Shown here: positions 31,958 to 41,896 of the stretch, piece by piece
Layout: each line of letters begins with the position of its first letter
How positions within the stretch are numbered: the first letter of the stretch is position 1
From: Boesenbergia rotunda
Lineage: Eukaryota; Streptophyta; Magnoliopsida; Zingiberales; Zingiberaceae
Assembly: GCA_024364735.1 (NCBI GenBank)
Contig: JAGFNQ010000854.1
Location: 499,856-563,855, forward strand
DNA length: 64,000 nucleotides
Direction of reading: 5' to 3'
Program-made: the position numbers and the translations under genes
Notes under the pieces: generated by a model
What the model was told of the DNA's origin: nothing
The model's input: the letters and a program-made list of their open reading frames with translations, nothing else
Database searches by the model: none

Positions 31958-32593
31958 ATGGCGCGATCTTCTCCCTGATCCCACTTTATCCCGTCGCTCT
32001 TCGTCTCCTCGTCCTTGGCGGAGATCGAGAACCTCAAGATCTCCTCCGACTCCCGGCCGATCATCGTCTTCGAGAAGTTCGGCTTCGCTCCCCGCGGCGA
32101 GGTGGTCATCATCGTCTCCGATGTCGCCGTCTCCTCCACCCTCGCCGATCATCCTACGACTCACAGCACGACCGCGGCGCTAATTCTAACGCTAACTCTA
32201 ACCCCGGATGCGTCGTCCACAGCACCTCCTCTTCACCCGGCCTCCTCTTCCCAATCGTCTGGTCCATCAGATCTGCGGGAGACTTCCAAGACCGATGGGA
32301 AAGCCGCGCGTAACCTCGCCGAGCTCACTCTTTTCCGGCTGTTCTACAGGGTTTGGGGATCGGATACCTCTACATTTGACGACGAAGAAGAAGAGGTTGC
32401 ACAGATGCTGCTTCGCGAAGAAGAAGAAGAGTTTGAGCTTGGAGCGACTCCGAATCCTTTCACAGTAGAAAATCTTAAAGGTTCGAAGAAATCACAAGCC
32501 AAATGCTTAGCGTTTCAAGATGCATCAGTATGTTTATTATTGCAGAATGTTTATTTCTTTTCTCGATACAATCGAATTAAGGCGATTCAATAA
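31958..32593 (+). pseudogene. GPR107/CAND7-like seven-TM protein, N-terminal fragment
   Basis: The segment encodes SSLAEIENLKISSDSRPIIV, FEKFGFAPRGEVVIIVSDVA and VSSTLAD. That is the start of the mature lumenal domain of plant GPR107/CAND7-type Golgi seven-transmembrane proteins. ATG at 31958 is followed by TGA at 31976; a signal-peptide-like frame (IFSLIPLYPVALRLLVL) exists in another frame, so an indel separates it from the lumenal domain. Further on NSNPGCVVHS survives in yet another frame. No transmembrane region follows. Beyond about 32.28 kb the open frame runs through unrelated acidic sequence (DDEEEEVAQMLLREEEEEFE) of unknown origin. It looks like a duplicated 5' gene fragment, now decayed. 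Confidence 0.5.
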
Positions 32594-32724
32594 TTTCATC
32601 ACCGATACAGGATTACATGTCGAAGCCAGTCCCAAAAAGCTCTGTTCAGAAAGAAATATATCATCAGCAACTAGAAAATATAAATTAATTAATAAAAAAA
32701 GGAGAAAAGAAAATGAAGAAATAG

Positions 32725-32853
32725 TTACCCCAGACCAAAAGGATCTTCATCTTGCTGGGGTATTATTCTGACAACATTTCTTGAGGTTGATAAAGTGACA
32801 AATACACACAAAACGAAGACGAAAATTGCAATACGAAGAGGTCCAACGGCCAT
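32725..32853 (-). CDS. Short secreted-peptide-like ORF, 42 aa
   Basis: ATG at 32853 opens a 42-codon frame: a short start with Arg7, a strongly hydrophobic core (IAIFVFVLCVFVTL, residues 8-21), a likely cleavage region STS (22-24), and a small hydrophilic C-terminus rich in Asp/Gln/Pro (RIIPQQDEDPFGLG). This is the build of a plant small secreted peptide. The minus strand has a TATA-like ATATTAA at about 32.92 kb, some 70 nt upstream. The frame ends GGG-TAA, and the same bases (G/GTAACT) could serve as a splice donor, so a longer spliced product is possible. I do not recognise the peptide family. Distance to the MFS gene 3' end is about 0.7 kb on the same strand. Confidence 0.4.
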   Translation of the reverse strand: MAVGPLRIAIFVFVLCVFVTLSTSRNVVRIIPQQDEDPFGLG

Positions 32854-32921
32854 GTTTTTTTTGGTTTTTTGTCTTAACGTAGAAATCGATTCTTGTAAAT
32901 TAATGTATGAATGAATGAGTT

Positions 32922-32930
32922 AATATAGAG
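32922..32930 (-). promoter_or_regulatory. TATA-like element before small peptide ORF
   Basis: On the minus strand CTCTATATTAAC lies about 70 nt upstream of the ATG at 32853. It is AT-rich context, so the evidence is weak. Confidence 0.3.
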
Positions 32931-33530
32931 TTTGAGAGATATAAGTAACTTGCTTTATTGTGATAACCTAAACGTTATATGATCTTGATGTGGCGTTTTT
33001 AGTACGTAGAAAACGCCACATAATCCTCGTTAACATCTCCTGATGTGGAAAATGACACAGGAATTTCATTATGAATTAGTAAATCTGAAGAATTACAATA
33101 TTGATAGTTTTACGATGAAATCTTCGCCCAGAATCCTACGTTGTGAGTAAAGAAGTTACGGAAAGAAGCAGCAAAAGGATATGTATTAGGAGACTAATTC
33201 TGGAAATGACTAATTACTGCGGTACAGAGATACTTGTAAACTTTACAGTGTTTTCAAGACTGTAATTAAGAATCTAAAGTAAACCTCAATATGTCCTGCA
33301 TTTCTGATGTTCTTATAACTGCACGTAGGAGATGAATTGCAGCAAACTTATTGCTCACCAGGAATGCCACAATTGTGTTTGAACATCACCTTGTCTAGTT
33401 CTTCATATGTTTAGTGGCTCTGCCTCATCGTCTCTTTCCTTCATGGAAGCCCAATCTGTTGATTTTGGGAAGAATGCTGGTCAAGATTTGGTTGAGGGAA
33501 TGCATATTGCTAAAAATAACATGCCAGATA

Positions 33531-36365
33531 CTATTCTCCAACGCTGGAAGCTGTTAGGATGAAGTTCATAAGATCATAATACAAATTAAAAAGATAAATA
33601 TCTTACTTGATTTGTGTGCTTCAGCAACCTTCATCAACCTCCTCTGTAGCATTGAGGCGAGGAGAAGGAAAGCCGAGCACATGCCAAACATGACCGTCAT
33701 AGGAAATGCACTAACCTGCAAAATGGCATTTCAGCATTCATACAGATGAAGATTAGTATGAACATTAAATAGGCGTGAAGGATACAAAAGATGTGAATCA
33801 TCGTTCGAGTGCAAATAACAAATTTGCATAGAGAATATGCTAGAATTGGGGAAAAGTTGGAACTGGAAACTTACATTGTATAGAACAATGCACACAAATA
33901 TGTTCAGTGGAATGCGGAAAAAATTCATGATTGTACTCCTAGCCTCCTCGGGAATGTACTGGGATCTCATTTTCATAATGGATGGCCAAAATATTCCAAC
34001 GCATCCTTCAAATGTACAGAATCCAAAGAGCTGAATACAACCACCAAAAGAAATGCTCCCGCCTTTGACTGTTGATGGTGCTATTAAGGACTGCAGATAG
34101 CAAAAGATCAAATGAGAACATCTCCGTGCAAGTAAAAAAGAGAGTAGAAGCAAAAGATGGAGTAACAAGCCCACACATTTGTAACAACTGGTAGGAGAAG
34201 AGTGACTGCAGCTATAGCAAATACAAGCTGCATGTAAGATTCAACTCTCGGTACTGGACGGGCCAATAGCCGAGATGCTATGGAGCTTCCTAGCATCGAC
34301 GACAACATAAAAGTGGCGAAAATGAAACCATGAGGAATGTCCTCATCATTTGGACTCAAAGCGGGAGTCCAAAGGAAGACAAAAGTATACATGGAACCTT
34401 CAAACAGCGACTGTATTGCACCCAACAAAGCAATTTTCTCATCTGCAAGGACACAGAAGATCTCAAAGTGATCCTTTTTTAGGTTTCAGATTGATATTTC
34501 CTTTAAACAGTGAAGAAGTACAATACTAACCAGAAGAAATAGCTGATGCAGCAACCTTAAACTGGGTGAGCAAATCTTTGTTTTCAGAAGGATCTCCATA
34601 GTTCTCGGTCCATGTTGATAAAATAATCGTCATGCCTACTGCGAGGAAGCAAGCAGCAGCATCGAAGGGAGCAACAGGTCCAAAACCCAAGTTATCTGTC
34701 AGTAAATTAGCAAAGAGCCCTGATATAATGGCAACTAGACCATTGCCAAGAAATATGGCCTTGGAGAAAGTTATGGATAGCCATTGTGGTTCAAAACCCC
34801 TCTGTATCATTGTAGGAAATATATGAGAAACAAAACTTGTTATCAAGACACATGCTATCCAAATATAAAACTTCTAGCATGTATAAATTGTACTTAAATC
34901 CTATTAATTAAGCACCAATTTATTATTGTCCTTCTTGAGATGGTCCTAAATTTCATAAAGACGTTCAACATCATGGGCAATTTATATAATATTTTCTTAA
35001 TCGCGCAGTTTGTGTCAAGCTATAAAGCTGGATTTTAACTGATATCTAAATCTTAACGTGTAGAAGGTTAGAATTCTTGCCATTTGATTTATGTTTCCAA
35101 AAACCTTTAACATGGCCTGAACCTCTGAAAGGAAATCATTCAGCCAACTTTCCTCACAATTTTTTGGGTGTGCTTTCACATTGTCCTTTGTCAAAGTCAT
35201 TCAAGCCATTTTACTTGGACTCTGATATATGAAATCAAACCACAAATTGACTCGTTAGTAGAGATTGGATGACTATTATTATGAAAACAAGTAAACTAAC
35301 AAGACAAGTAAAATTGAAGGTCTGAAAATAAATAGGCGCATGAACAGAGAGCGGACTGGGAATTTAGAAAGTGTCTGGCAATCTGTAACAACTACAAATT
35401 CTTCCAACCATTCGCAATTCTCTTCCATGTGCCCGAAGTCATAGGGAATATCAACGTCAGATCTAAAGAGCAAACAAAAGAATAGGCGATCCAAGCAAAA
35501 TAAGGAAACACAATCATAAAGGAGACATAGATCAACCTATTGCCAACCGATAAATGCAAATAGCATCAGCTTACACAAAGTCGGTGTTAAAAAACATGAT
35601 AAAAAAACGAGCATATTTTCTAAAAAAAAACAATGATTAAGAATAACCTTGTTGTGTTCTGCGACAAGCCATGACTCGAATGCAGAAAAGAGGAGGGACG
35701 TGGCGATCCCTCCCAATACGCGTCCTAACATCAGGACCTTGAATTGCGGAGAGTGTTTGGTGATGCAGCTGAGAATGTAGGTGATACAATAGGTGACTGA
35801 AGCTCTCTTCCGACCCCTGTAATTTTAAACACAAAAGACTTCGTGATTAACTCACATCACAAACGGAAAGGAACGCTAGATCGGCCCAATTGGGGAAGCG
35901 CTCACTGTTTGTCTGCCATAGATCCCACAATTGTACCGAACAACATGGAAGATCCAAATCCGGCGATGAAGAGACGGCCGATGTCTCCCTTCCCGTACCC
36001 ATACGTAGTGTAGAGGTAGTAGACATAGGGACCCTGCAACCAATCTCCAGCTACCTCCAAAAAACACAGAAATCATTATGGATGAAAAAAGTGATGGAAC
36101 AATCTAGCACGGGGAACCAAGAGTGGGATCTGGCACTAAAGCAATGGGAACAGATCAGATCTGCACATTGCCGTGGGTGCCAAAATATCTACAGGAAGGC
36201 GGAAGAGCGCTCACCCATCATCAACGAGTAGACGAGGAGGTAGTTGTTCTTGAAGGAATTGAAAGCGGAGGATGTGGCGGCACGATCGCGGGTGGTCTTT
36301 CTGAGCTCGAGGGTGGCCACCACCGCGGCGAGCCCACCAAAGAGCAGCCAGTAGAAAGTCTCCAT
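33531..36365 (-). CDS. MFS transporter, MFSD5/molybdate-anion transporter-like, 448 aa
   Basis: Eight exons on the minus strand: 36365-36215, 36050-35906, 35816-35648, 34801-34531, 34442-34177, 34090-33875, 33715-33607 and 33550-33531. All introns have GT/AG ends and phases agree; the joined frame is 1347 nt. It begins METFYWLLFGGLAAVVATLE and ends with a TAG in the short last exon (TSSVGE). Recognisable blocks are GDWLQGPYVYYLYTTYGY, FGSSMLFGTIVGSMADKQGR, FSAFESWLVAEHN, GFGPVAPFDAAACFLAVGM, SLFEGSMYTFVFLWTP, EDIPHGFIFATFML and GIFWPSIMKMRSQYIPEEAR. These are characteristic of plant MFSD5-like proteins, a major facilitator family whose algal and animal members are linked to molybdate uptake. 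The first hydrophobic helix follows the start at once. Length is normal and no lesion is seen. Substrate in this plant is inferred. Confidence 0.93.
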
Positions 36366-36479
36366 TCCCGAGCGTCTACGTCTCCCGAAGAAGAAGAAAA
36401 GCGACGAGGGCGAAGAGAACGAAGATGAAATAGCGCAGTGCACGCGGAGTAGGAGTGGAAGCGATGTGAAATCGGCCCC

Positions 36480-36489
36480 TAAATAGGCG
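36480..36489 (-). promoter_or_regulatory. TATA-like element of MFS gene
   Basis: On the minus strand CCTATTTAGG lies about 115 nt upstream of the start codon, followed by pyrimidine-rich leader sequence. It is a plausible core promoter position, not demonstrated. Confidence 0.35.
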
Positions 36490-36499
36490 CCGCGTCGGT

Positions 36500-36691
36500 G
36501 GTGGGGATAATTAAACAAATAAACAAAAATATAAATAATTAATAAGGTAAAATAAAATAAAAACTATTATTAGTTTTTTTTTAATTCATACATTTATCCC
36601 GGATGTCTTGTATAATCTGTCCCAGAGTTATTTGTAAAAAGATAATTGGGAACAAAATACACTCTCATGTGAGATGATATTTTATTTCCCG

Positions 36692-36740
<49 letters not shown>

Positions 36741-37060
36741 TGTTATGTTAAAGATTTTATCGTAAACTCCATGTAAATCTTAACTATTTTTTCAATTTTA
36801 ATTTTTTTTAATACTTAACATTGCGACCCAACTATTAAATCTTAAATGACATATCACAAATTAAAAAATAAATAAATAAATATACTTGATTACATGAGTT
36901 TGTACGGTAAAATCCTTAGCATAGAATTTTTTTTCCTGAACGCCCAATGTGTGCGACACGCATGGGCATCTAAGTGCATGGAGACGCCTCCGGTCACGCG
37001 ACACGCGTGGGTGCCTGAGTGCATGGAGGCGCGTCGGATCACTGGAGGCCCCTCCGTGCA

Positions 37061-37065
<5 letters not shown>
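36500..37065. other. AT-rich intergenic DNA with TA microsatellite
   Basis: No gene. There is a perfect (TA)n run at about 36696-36735. The phrase 'cgacccaactattaaatctt' with 'aaatgacata' (36823-36850) belongs to a dispersed AT-rich family also seen at 53.1-53.6, 54.5 and 63.4 kb. Confidence 0.5.

Positions 37066-37132
<67 letters not shown>
37066..37132. repeat. (TA)n microsatellite
   Basis: An uninterrupted TA run of about 66 bp directly abuts the left end of the foldback element, and a shorter TA run abuts its right end. TA may be the target sequence of that element. Confidence 0.95.
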
Positions 37133-37133
<1 letters not shown>

Positions 37134-37135
<2 letters not shown>

Positions 37136-37727
37136 CTGATATAATACGTTCCTGCCCATACGCGCCCATGCGCTCCCTGCGTTTTTTCTATTTTTTTTCG
37201 AAATCAACATTTCCTCTGTTAATGTTTTTATTAATTTTTATTTTTTTTCTCCTTCGCTCGTCTTCTTCCTTCCGCGATAGACGACGGGCGACGAGGCGAC
37301 GACGGCAGCTGGTGGCGGCGACGAGCGACGAGGCGGCGACGGCAGCCGGTGGCGGCGACGTGCGACGAGGTGACGACGGCAGCCGGAGGGGGCGACGGGC
37401 GACGAGGCGGCGACGGCAACCGAAGGCAGTCGGAGGCGGCGACACCGGCCGGTGTCGCCGCCTCCGACTGCCTTTGGTTGCCGTCGCCGCCTCGTCGCCC
37501 GTCGCCCCCTCCGGCTGCCGTCGTCACCTCGTCGCACGTCGCCGCCACCGGCTGCCGTCGCCACCTCGTCGCCCGTCGTCTATCGCGGAAGGAAGAAGAC
37601 GAGCGAAGGAGAAAAAAAATAAAAATTAACGAAAACATTAACAGAGGAAATGTTGATTTCGAAAAAAAAATAGAAAAAACGCAGGGAGCGCATGGGCGTG
37701 TATGGGCAGGAGCGTATTATATCAGCT
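37134..37727. mobile_element. Long foldback (nearly perfect inverted repeat) element
   Basis: The left end AGCTGATATAATACG is matched by CGTATTATATCAGCT at the right end, and the whole interval folds onto itself. Arms are 37134-37448 and 37449-37727, meeting at GACACCGGCC/GGTGTC with no loop. Outer parts of each arm are AT-rich ('aaatcaacatttcctctgtt' and its reverse). Inner parts are very GC-rich 37-bp units (gcgacgaggcggcgacggca type), four in the left arm and three in the right, which accounts for the 36-bp length difference. By eye mismatches are few. TA repeats flank both sides. This is consistent with a MITE or foldback element with TA target preference; no transposase is present. Open frames on both strands here are by-products of the GC-rich repeat. 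Confidence 0.85.
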
Positions 37728-37742
37728 ATATATATATATATA

Positions 37743-38111
37743 CGATTTTGATATGCTACGGACTGCTTCCTGCGGACCGCGTACGTGGCACCTGCCTGAT
37801 CGGTCAGGGGCATCCCTGACCGATCAGGAAGGTGCCTGGTCAGTCACCGTGACCGATCCGCCGTTACCCATTGCCGATGGGTTCACCGGGGTTCACCACG
37901 CCGACGGGTTCAACGCTACCCCTAGGGTTCACCGCACCCACTAGGGTTATAGTTTTGTTCGGGGGCGGCGCCCGAAGGCAGCCGATGATGTCCGATCGAC
38001 GATCGGCCACCATCGGCGTAGCGCCCTGCGTGACTGATCAGGCAGTTGCCTAATCGGTCTAGCGCTGTGGTCCGCACGGGTCCGCACCGCGCGGCCCGCA
38101 GCAGATCAAAA

Positions 38112-38113
<2 letters not shown>
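37743..38113. mobile_element. Second TIR element (MITE-like, about 370 bp)
   Basis: The left end reads ATTTTGATATGCTACGGAC. The reverse complement of the right end reads GTTTTGATCTGCTGCGGGC, an imperfect terminal inverted repeat. It lies between a TA run (left) and a CT/TA run (right). The interior is GC-rich and contains GATCGGTC/GACCGATC palindromes (about 37798-37860) like those in the LTRs of this window. No coding capacity. The family is not recognised. Confidence 0.6.

Positions 38114-38142
<29 letters not shown>
38112..38142. repeat. (CT)n(TA)n microsatellite
   Basis: A run of CT dinucleotides followed by TA dinucleotides at the right border of the TIR element. Confidence 0.9.
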
Positions 38143-38144
<2 letters not shown>

Positions 38145-38199
38145 ATTTTTCTATTTGAATTTTTTTACGTGATATTGTAATTCAATGCCTAAAATTTAC

Positions 38200-38957
38200 T
38201 GATAAGGTTGAGCACCCCGTGACTGACACGTGGACTGAAAAAGCTATGTGACAGGATCGGTCGAGTCTGGACGACTCTCTTTCCTGGACTCCCGAGGCTC
38301 CCTTGGAAAGGTGGATTCCCGAGACTACCTCGGGTAGACCTACTCCTGAGATCCCTCCAGGAGAATACATGCCCGAGATTACCTCGGGAGATCAGGTCTC
38401 GAGATCACCTCGGGAAGGCGAACGCTCGGGACCCCCCGAGCCAAAAGACCCCGAGACCACCTCGGAGTAGCGGAGCCCAATGAGCACTCGACATCAAGTA
38501 ACTGTCCGCTTTCTTCGAATTTGTGGATAATCATCACCAATTATCACGAGGTAATCATGACCCATGATCCGCGGTCATTAAAGGCCTAATTAGCGCAACG
38601 ACACAGATTTAATGGCAGCGATGACCATTACAAAGATTATCCAGTAACTGACAATCAAGGAAACGTGGAGAAGAACGTGGGGACACGTGTGACTGCCGCC
38701 TCAAGTATAAAAGGTACTCCAACCCCCCAAGTAAGGGAGTTACGCACATTCTAACTCGTACTCTTGTCCTTATTTTCTCTCATTTAAGAGATTCAGGCAC
38801 TGACTTGAGCGTCGGAGTGGGCTTCGCTGGACAACCTCCGGCGTGTTCTCTTAACGCTCGTGTTAATCTCGTAGGGTGGAAGCTCTTCCTCTCTCGTCAT
38901 CATCCTCGTGGGTTGAACTCTGGTGAATGGTCGTCGACGTCGATTCCTTCTGGAACA
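38200..38957 (+). mobile_element. 5' LTR of Tat element
   Basis: Shares with 52172-52912 a long stretch beginning TGACACGTGGACTGAA (38224), including 'gtctggacgactctctttcc', repeated 'ccgagaccacctcgg' type motifs, and 'gcgtcggagtgggct' near the end. TATAAAAG at 38706-38713 is the probable promoter. It ends ...CTTCTGGAACA at 38957, four bases before the primer-binding site. The first ~24 bases differ from the 3' copy. Confidence 0.8.
38706..38713 (+). promoter_or_regulatory. TATA box of Tat LTR
   Basis: TATAAAAG about 250 bp before the LTR end. The matching site in the 3' LTR reads AATAAAAG (about 52675), so the 3' copy has lost the consensus. Confidence 0.6.
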
Positions 38958-38961
38958 AGTT

Positions 38962-38979
38962 TGGCGCCGTCTGTGGGAA
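38962..38979 (+). other. Primer-binding site
   Basis: TGGCGCCGTCTGTGGGAA directly follows the 5' LTR. It is a primer-binding site form common in plant Tat elements. Confidence 0.75.
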
Positions 38980-39008
38980 ACTCTATTAAAGCACCAGAAG
39001 GAGCACCG

Positions 39009-40479
39009 ATGGCAGAGCCGGCGGAACAATCTATCGTCCTGACAAAAGAGGAATTAGATTGCTTGGTAGTCAACGCTGTCAAAGGGTCGCTCGAACAGTA
39101 CCAAATCGAGCAGGCTGCCTCACGGCGAGTCGTTTCTGTGCAAGAGGAGATCCCCAGAATCTCCACTTCGCACCCCCAACCACAGGGATCTATCTCGCCA
39201 CCGGGGAGACACGCCGAAGCAGTCCCGGTCCACCAACGGGATTCTCTAGGAGATGTGGAGAAGGCCAACTCAGTAGCCTCCAGCGCGCTGAGACAGGAGG
39301 ACGGACCAAGGAGGAGGGAAGAACCTAAGGCCTCCTCAAAGGCGCCCTCCACCCCTTTCTCGTTGGAGATCGTAGAAGATCCCATGCCGAAGCAATTCCG
39401 TGGGCCTGGGATCTCTGACTATGATGGAAAGACGGATCCTAAAGATCATGTATGCAAATCGAGAACGCGACACTCTTGCACCAGTATACCGATTGTGTAA
39501 AGTGTCGAGTGTTCTTGAACACCCTATCAGGAGCAGCCCAGCGATGGTTCTAGAGGTTGCCCTAGGGATCTATCAACTCCTTCATGGAGTTTAGAACAAC
39601 CTTCCTCCATCATTTCGCCAAAAGTCGTCGCTATCAGAAGACGACGCTAAATTTATTTGCTCTAAAGCAAAAGTCAAAGGAACCACTCAAGGAGTACATC
39701 CAGCGGTTCAACTGAGTGGCGCAAGATATGTTAACTGCGACGTCAGAGATCCTCGTCAATGCCTGCACCCAAGGGCTCTCGGAAGGGGATTTCTTCCGAT
39801 CTTGGGTGAAGAAGCCACCCACCAACTTCGATGATCTGCTGGGGCATTCTATCAAGCACGTCAACGTGGAAGAAGTGCAACACGCCCGCCGCAAGGACCC
39901 AGCCGGGGTCCCTCCTCTAGCCGTTGTACGGTCAGAAAGGAGGGAACCTCCGGTACCAGCACGAGGAAAAGATATTAGCTTGAGGAAAGACCAGTGGGCT
40001 GGTAGGCGGAAGCTAGTAGAGACAGTTGACACCCAACAACTGGAGCCGCTGATGAAGTACTGCAAATTCCACGGCAGTACAACACACTCCACCGAGGAGT
40101 ATCATGCCTAGAAGAGAAAAGTGAATGAAGAAGCAGATACCAAACCCCGGAGGAAGTGGAAGAAGACGGGGCATCGCCAGAGGTCCCCTCGGCGAAGCTT
40201 GTCTCCCCGACAACGGCAGTCAGTAGGGAACGAGACCCGACATCGGTCTTGGTCACGTTCGAGAGGGAGGAGTCGGGGGTCGCACCCCGTAGGTCTCCCT
40301 CATTGAAAAGAGACCCCAAGAAGGGCATGGCCCCCGCACGTGGCTCGCCTTCTGGACACATGGGGGTGATCTCAAGGGGACCCATCGGAGGAGATTCCCA
40401 TCGGGCGAGAATGGGTCACACCCGGTGGCTGGAGAACTACGCTATCGGGACAAGTCGGAGCCCGCATCTTGGTCCTACA
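39009..40479 (+). pseudogene. Tat gag (broken)
   Basis: ATG at 39009 lies 30 nt after the primer-binding site and starts MAEPAEQSIVLTKEELDCLV. The clean frame continues to KQFRGPGISDYDGKTDPKDH and ends at 39500. The gag domain goes on in another frame (FLNTLSGAAQRW, FRTTFLHHFAKSRR, KEPLKEYIQRFN, then FFRSWVKKPPTNFDDLLGHS at 39.78-39.85 kb). CKFHGSTTHSTEEYHA (about 40060-40110) is followed by a stop, then an Arg/Ser-rich basic tail. At least one frameshift and stops at about 39714 and 40109 disable it. The tail is cut by a solo LTR at 40480. Confidence 0.85.
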
Positions 40480-41896
40480 TGTTGGTGCAATCTTGGTTAA
40501 GTCAGGGTTGACCTGGTTTGACTAGGCTCGAGTAAGCTTATGTCTAGTAAGCTTGATAAGCTTAAGGTTGGATGTTTCGATGTTTGATAATGATGTTTGA
40601 ATATCGTGTGAGTCAAGTGGGTCAAGGTTGACTAGAGACTTGACTGGAAAAGACCTAATGGGACTAGGCACACCTAGTGGGACTAGGTGAAGTCCAGGTG
40701 GATTGGAGAGATCGCACACTAGCATGGGAAAAAACCTAGTGGGACTAGGCACACTTAGTGAGACTAGTTGAAGTCCAGGTGGATCGGGGAAATCGCACGC
40801 TGACACAAGAAAAGTCCTAGTTGGGAACTAGGTAAGGGAAAGTCCAAGTCGATGAAAGGTTTGATCGGACAATGGGTGAGGAAGTCCTAACGGGTCATGG
40901 TTGACCGTGGTTAGACAAAGGAACCCTAGACTTGAGCTAAGCAAGTTAGGGTTGAGCAATCGATTAGGTGATCGATTGGGTTGTTGTCTCGTCAGAATAG
41001 AAAGGTTCTTAATTGATTGGCTAATCGATTAAGGTGAACCTTAATGCATTGAGTAATCGATTAAGGTGAACCTTAATGCATTAACTAATCAATTAAGGTG
41101 GACCTTAATGCATTAGTCAATGCATTAAGAAGAAAGTGGACCGATTGAGTAATCGATTGGAAGAAATAAGTTGCGAGAACAGAAGGTGGCCGAATTGATT
41201 GGGTAATCGATTTAGCCTTCTCTTAATCGATTGATGAATCGATTAAGAGGTCCGGTAATCGATTGGGCGATCGATTACGACAGTATTGCGCGAGAGCACA
41301 AAAAGGTGCTGAATCGATTCAGTAATCGATTAAGGTTGTTCTTAATCGATTGGCTAATCGATTAAGCTTCAAAAAATAGTCGTTGAATGACTAAGTCTGG
41401 CGTGGTAATCGATTGGGTAATCAATTAGGGAACCCTAGGCGTCGGGTATATGGGGTTTTCACGCAGGTTTGAAGCTGTATCGCTCAACAGGGATCGCTCA
41501 GTTCTTCTCCTCCTTCCTCACCATTTCAAGAGAAGCTTTGGGGCATAGTGTTGCCGCACTTCCAAAGTTCTAGAGGCGATCTCAAGCTTGAAGAAAACAA
41601 GGAAAGCAAAGAGAGTTTGTTGTTGTAAATCTTGTAAGATTTTCTATTGTATTTGCTTCCTCTTGTTGTATTCTTCTTGTAAACTTGTAAGAGGTTTCTC
41701 CACCTTAAGAAGGAGATCTTTCATAGTGTATGAGAGAGTGAGGAGAGTGGATCCTTGGATTAGTCACCTCAAGGAGGTGGATACCAAGTAAATCCTTGAG
41801 TGTTAGCATTGCTTGGAGTCTTCCGCGGCGACAAATCTTCTACAAGCAAATCGGAGCTAATCACCCCACCCTCTAGCTCTCCTACCAGTCCTAACA
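40480..41896 (+). mobile_element. Solo LTR with ATCGAT palindrome array
   Basis: Begins TGTTGGTGCAATC and ends with a 'caccctctagctct' tract and CAGTCCTAACA, the typical end of SIRE-type copia LTRs. It interrupts the gag-protease linker exactly between GTSRSPHLGPT and ISFGPEDLEDVEAP, which are contiguous in the related minus-strand element. Flanks are CTACA (40475-40479) and CTATT (41897-41901), a diverged target duplication. The U3 has repeated 'cctagtgggactaggc' units (40.65-40.83 kb) and more than a dozen ATCGATT palindromes (40.96-41.43 kb). No internal region is present. Confidence 0.8.

Noticed and set aside
31781..32164. Minus-strand ORFs of 104-127 codons
   Set aside because: They are the reverse strand of the GPR107/CAND7-like fragment; low-complexity Asp/Glu/Arg composition mirrors the GC-rich coding strand.
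37188..37819. Several overlapping Arg/Ala-rich ORFs of 80-226 codons on both strands
   Set aside because: They are translations of the GC-rich 37-bp units of the foldback and of (TA)n runs (Tyr-Ile repeats); complementary arms give mirror-image frames and no domain is present.
38200..38228. A target-site duplication for the 38.2-52.9 kb Tat element
   Set aside because: Five-base flanks at the outer LTR edges do not match convincingly; exact LTR ends are uncertain, so no TSD is claimed.
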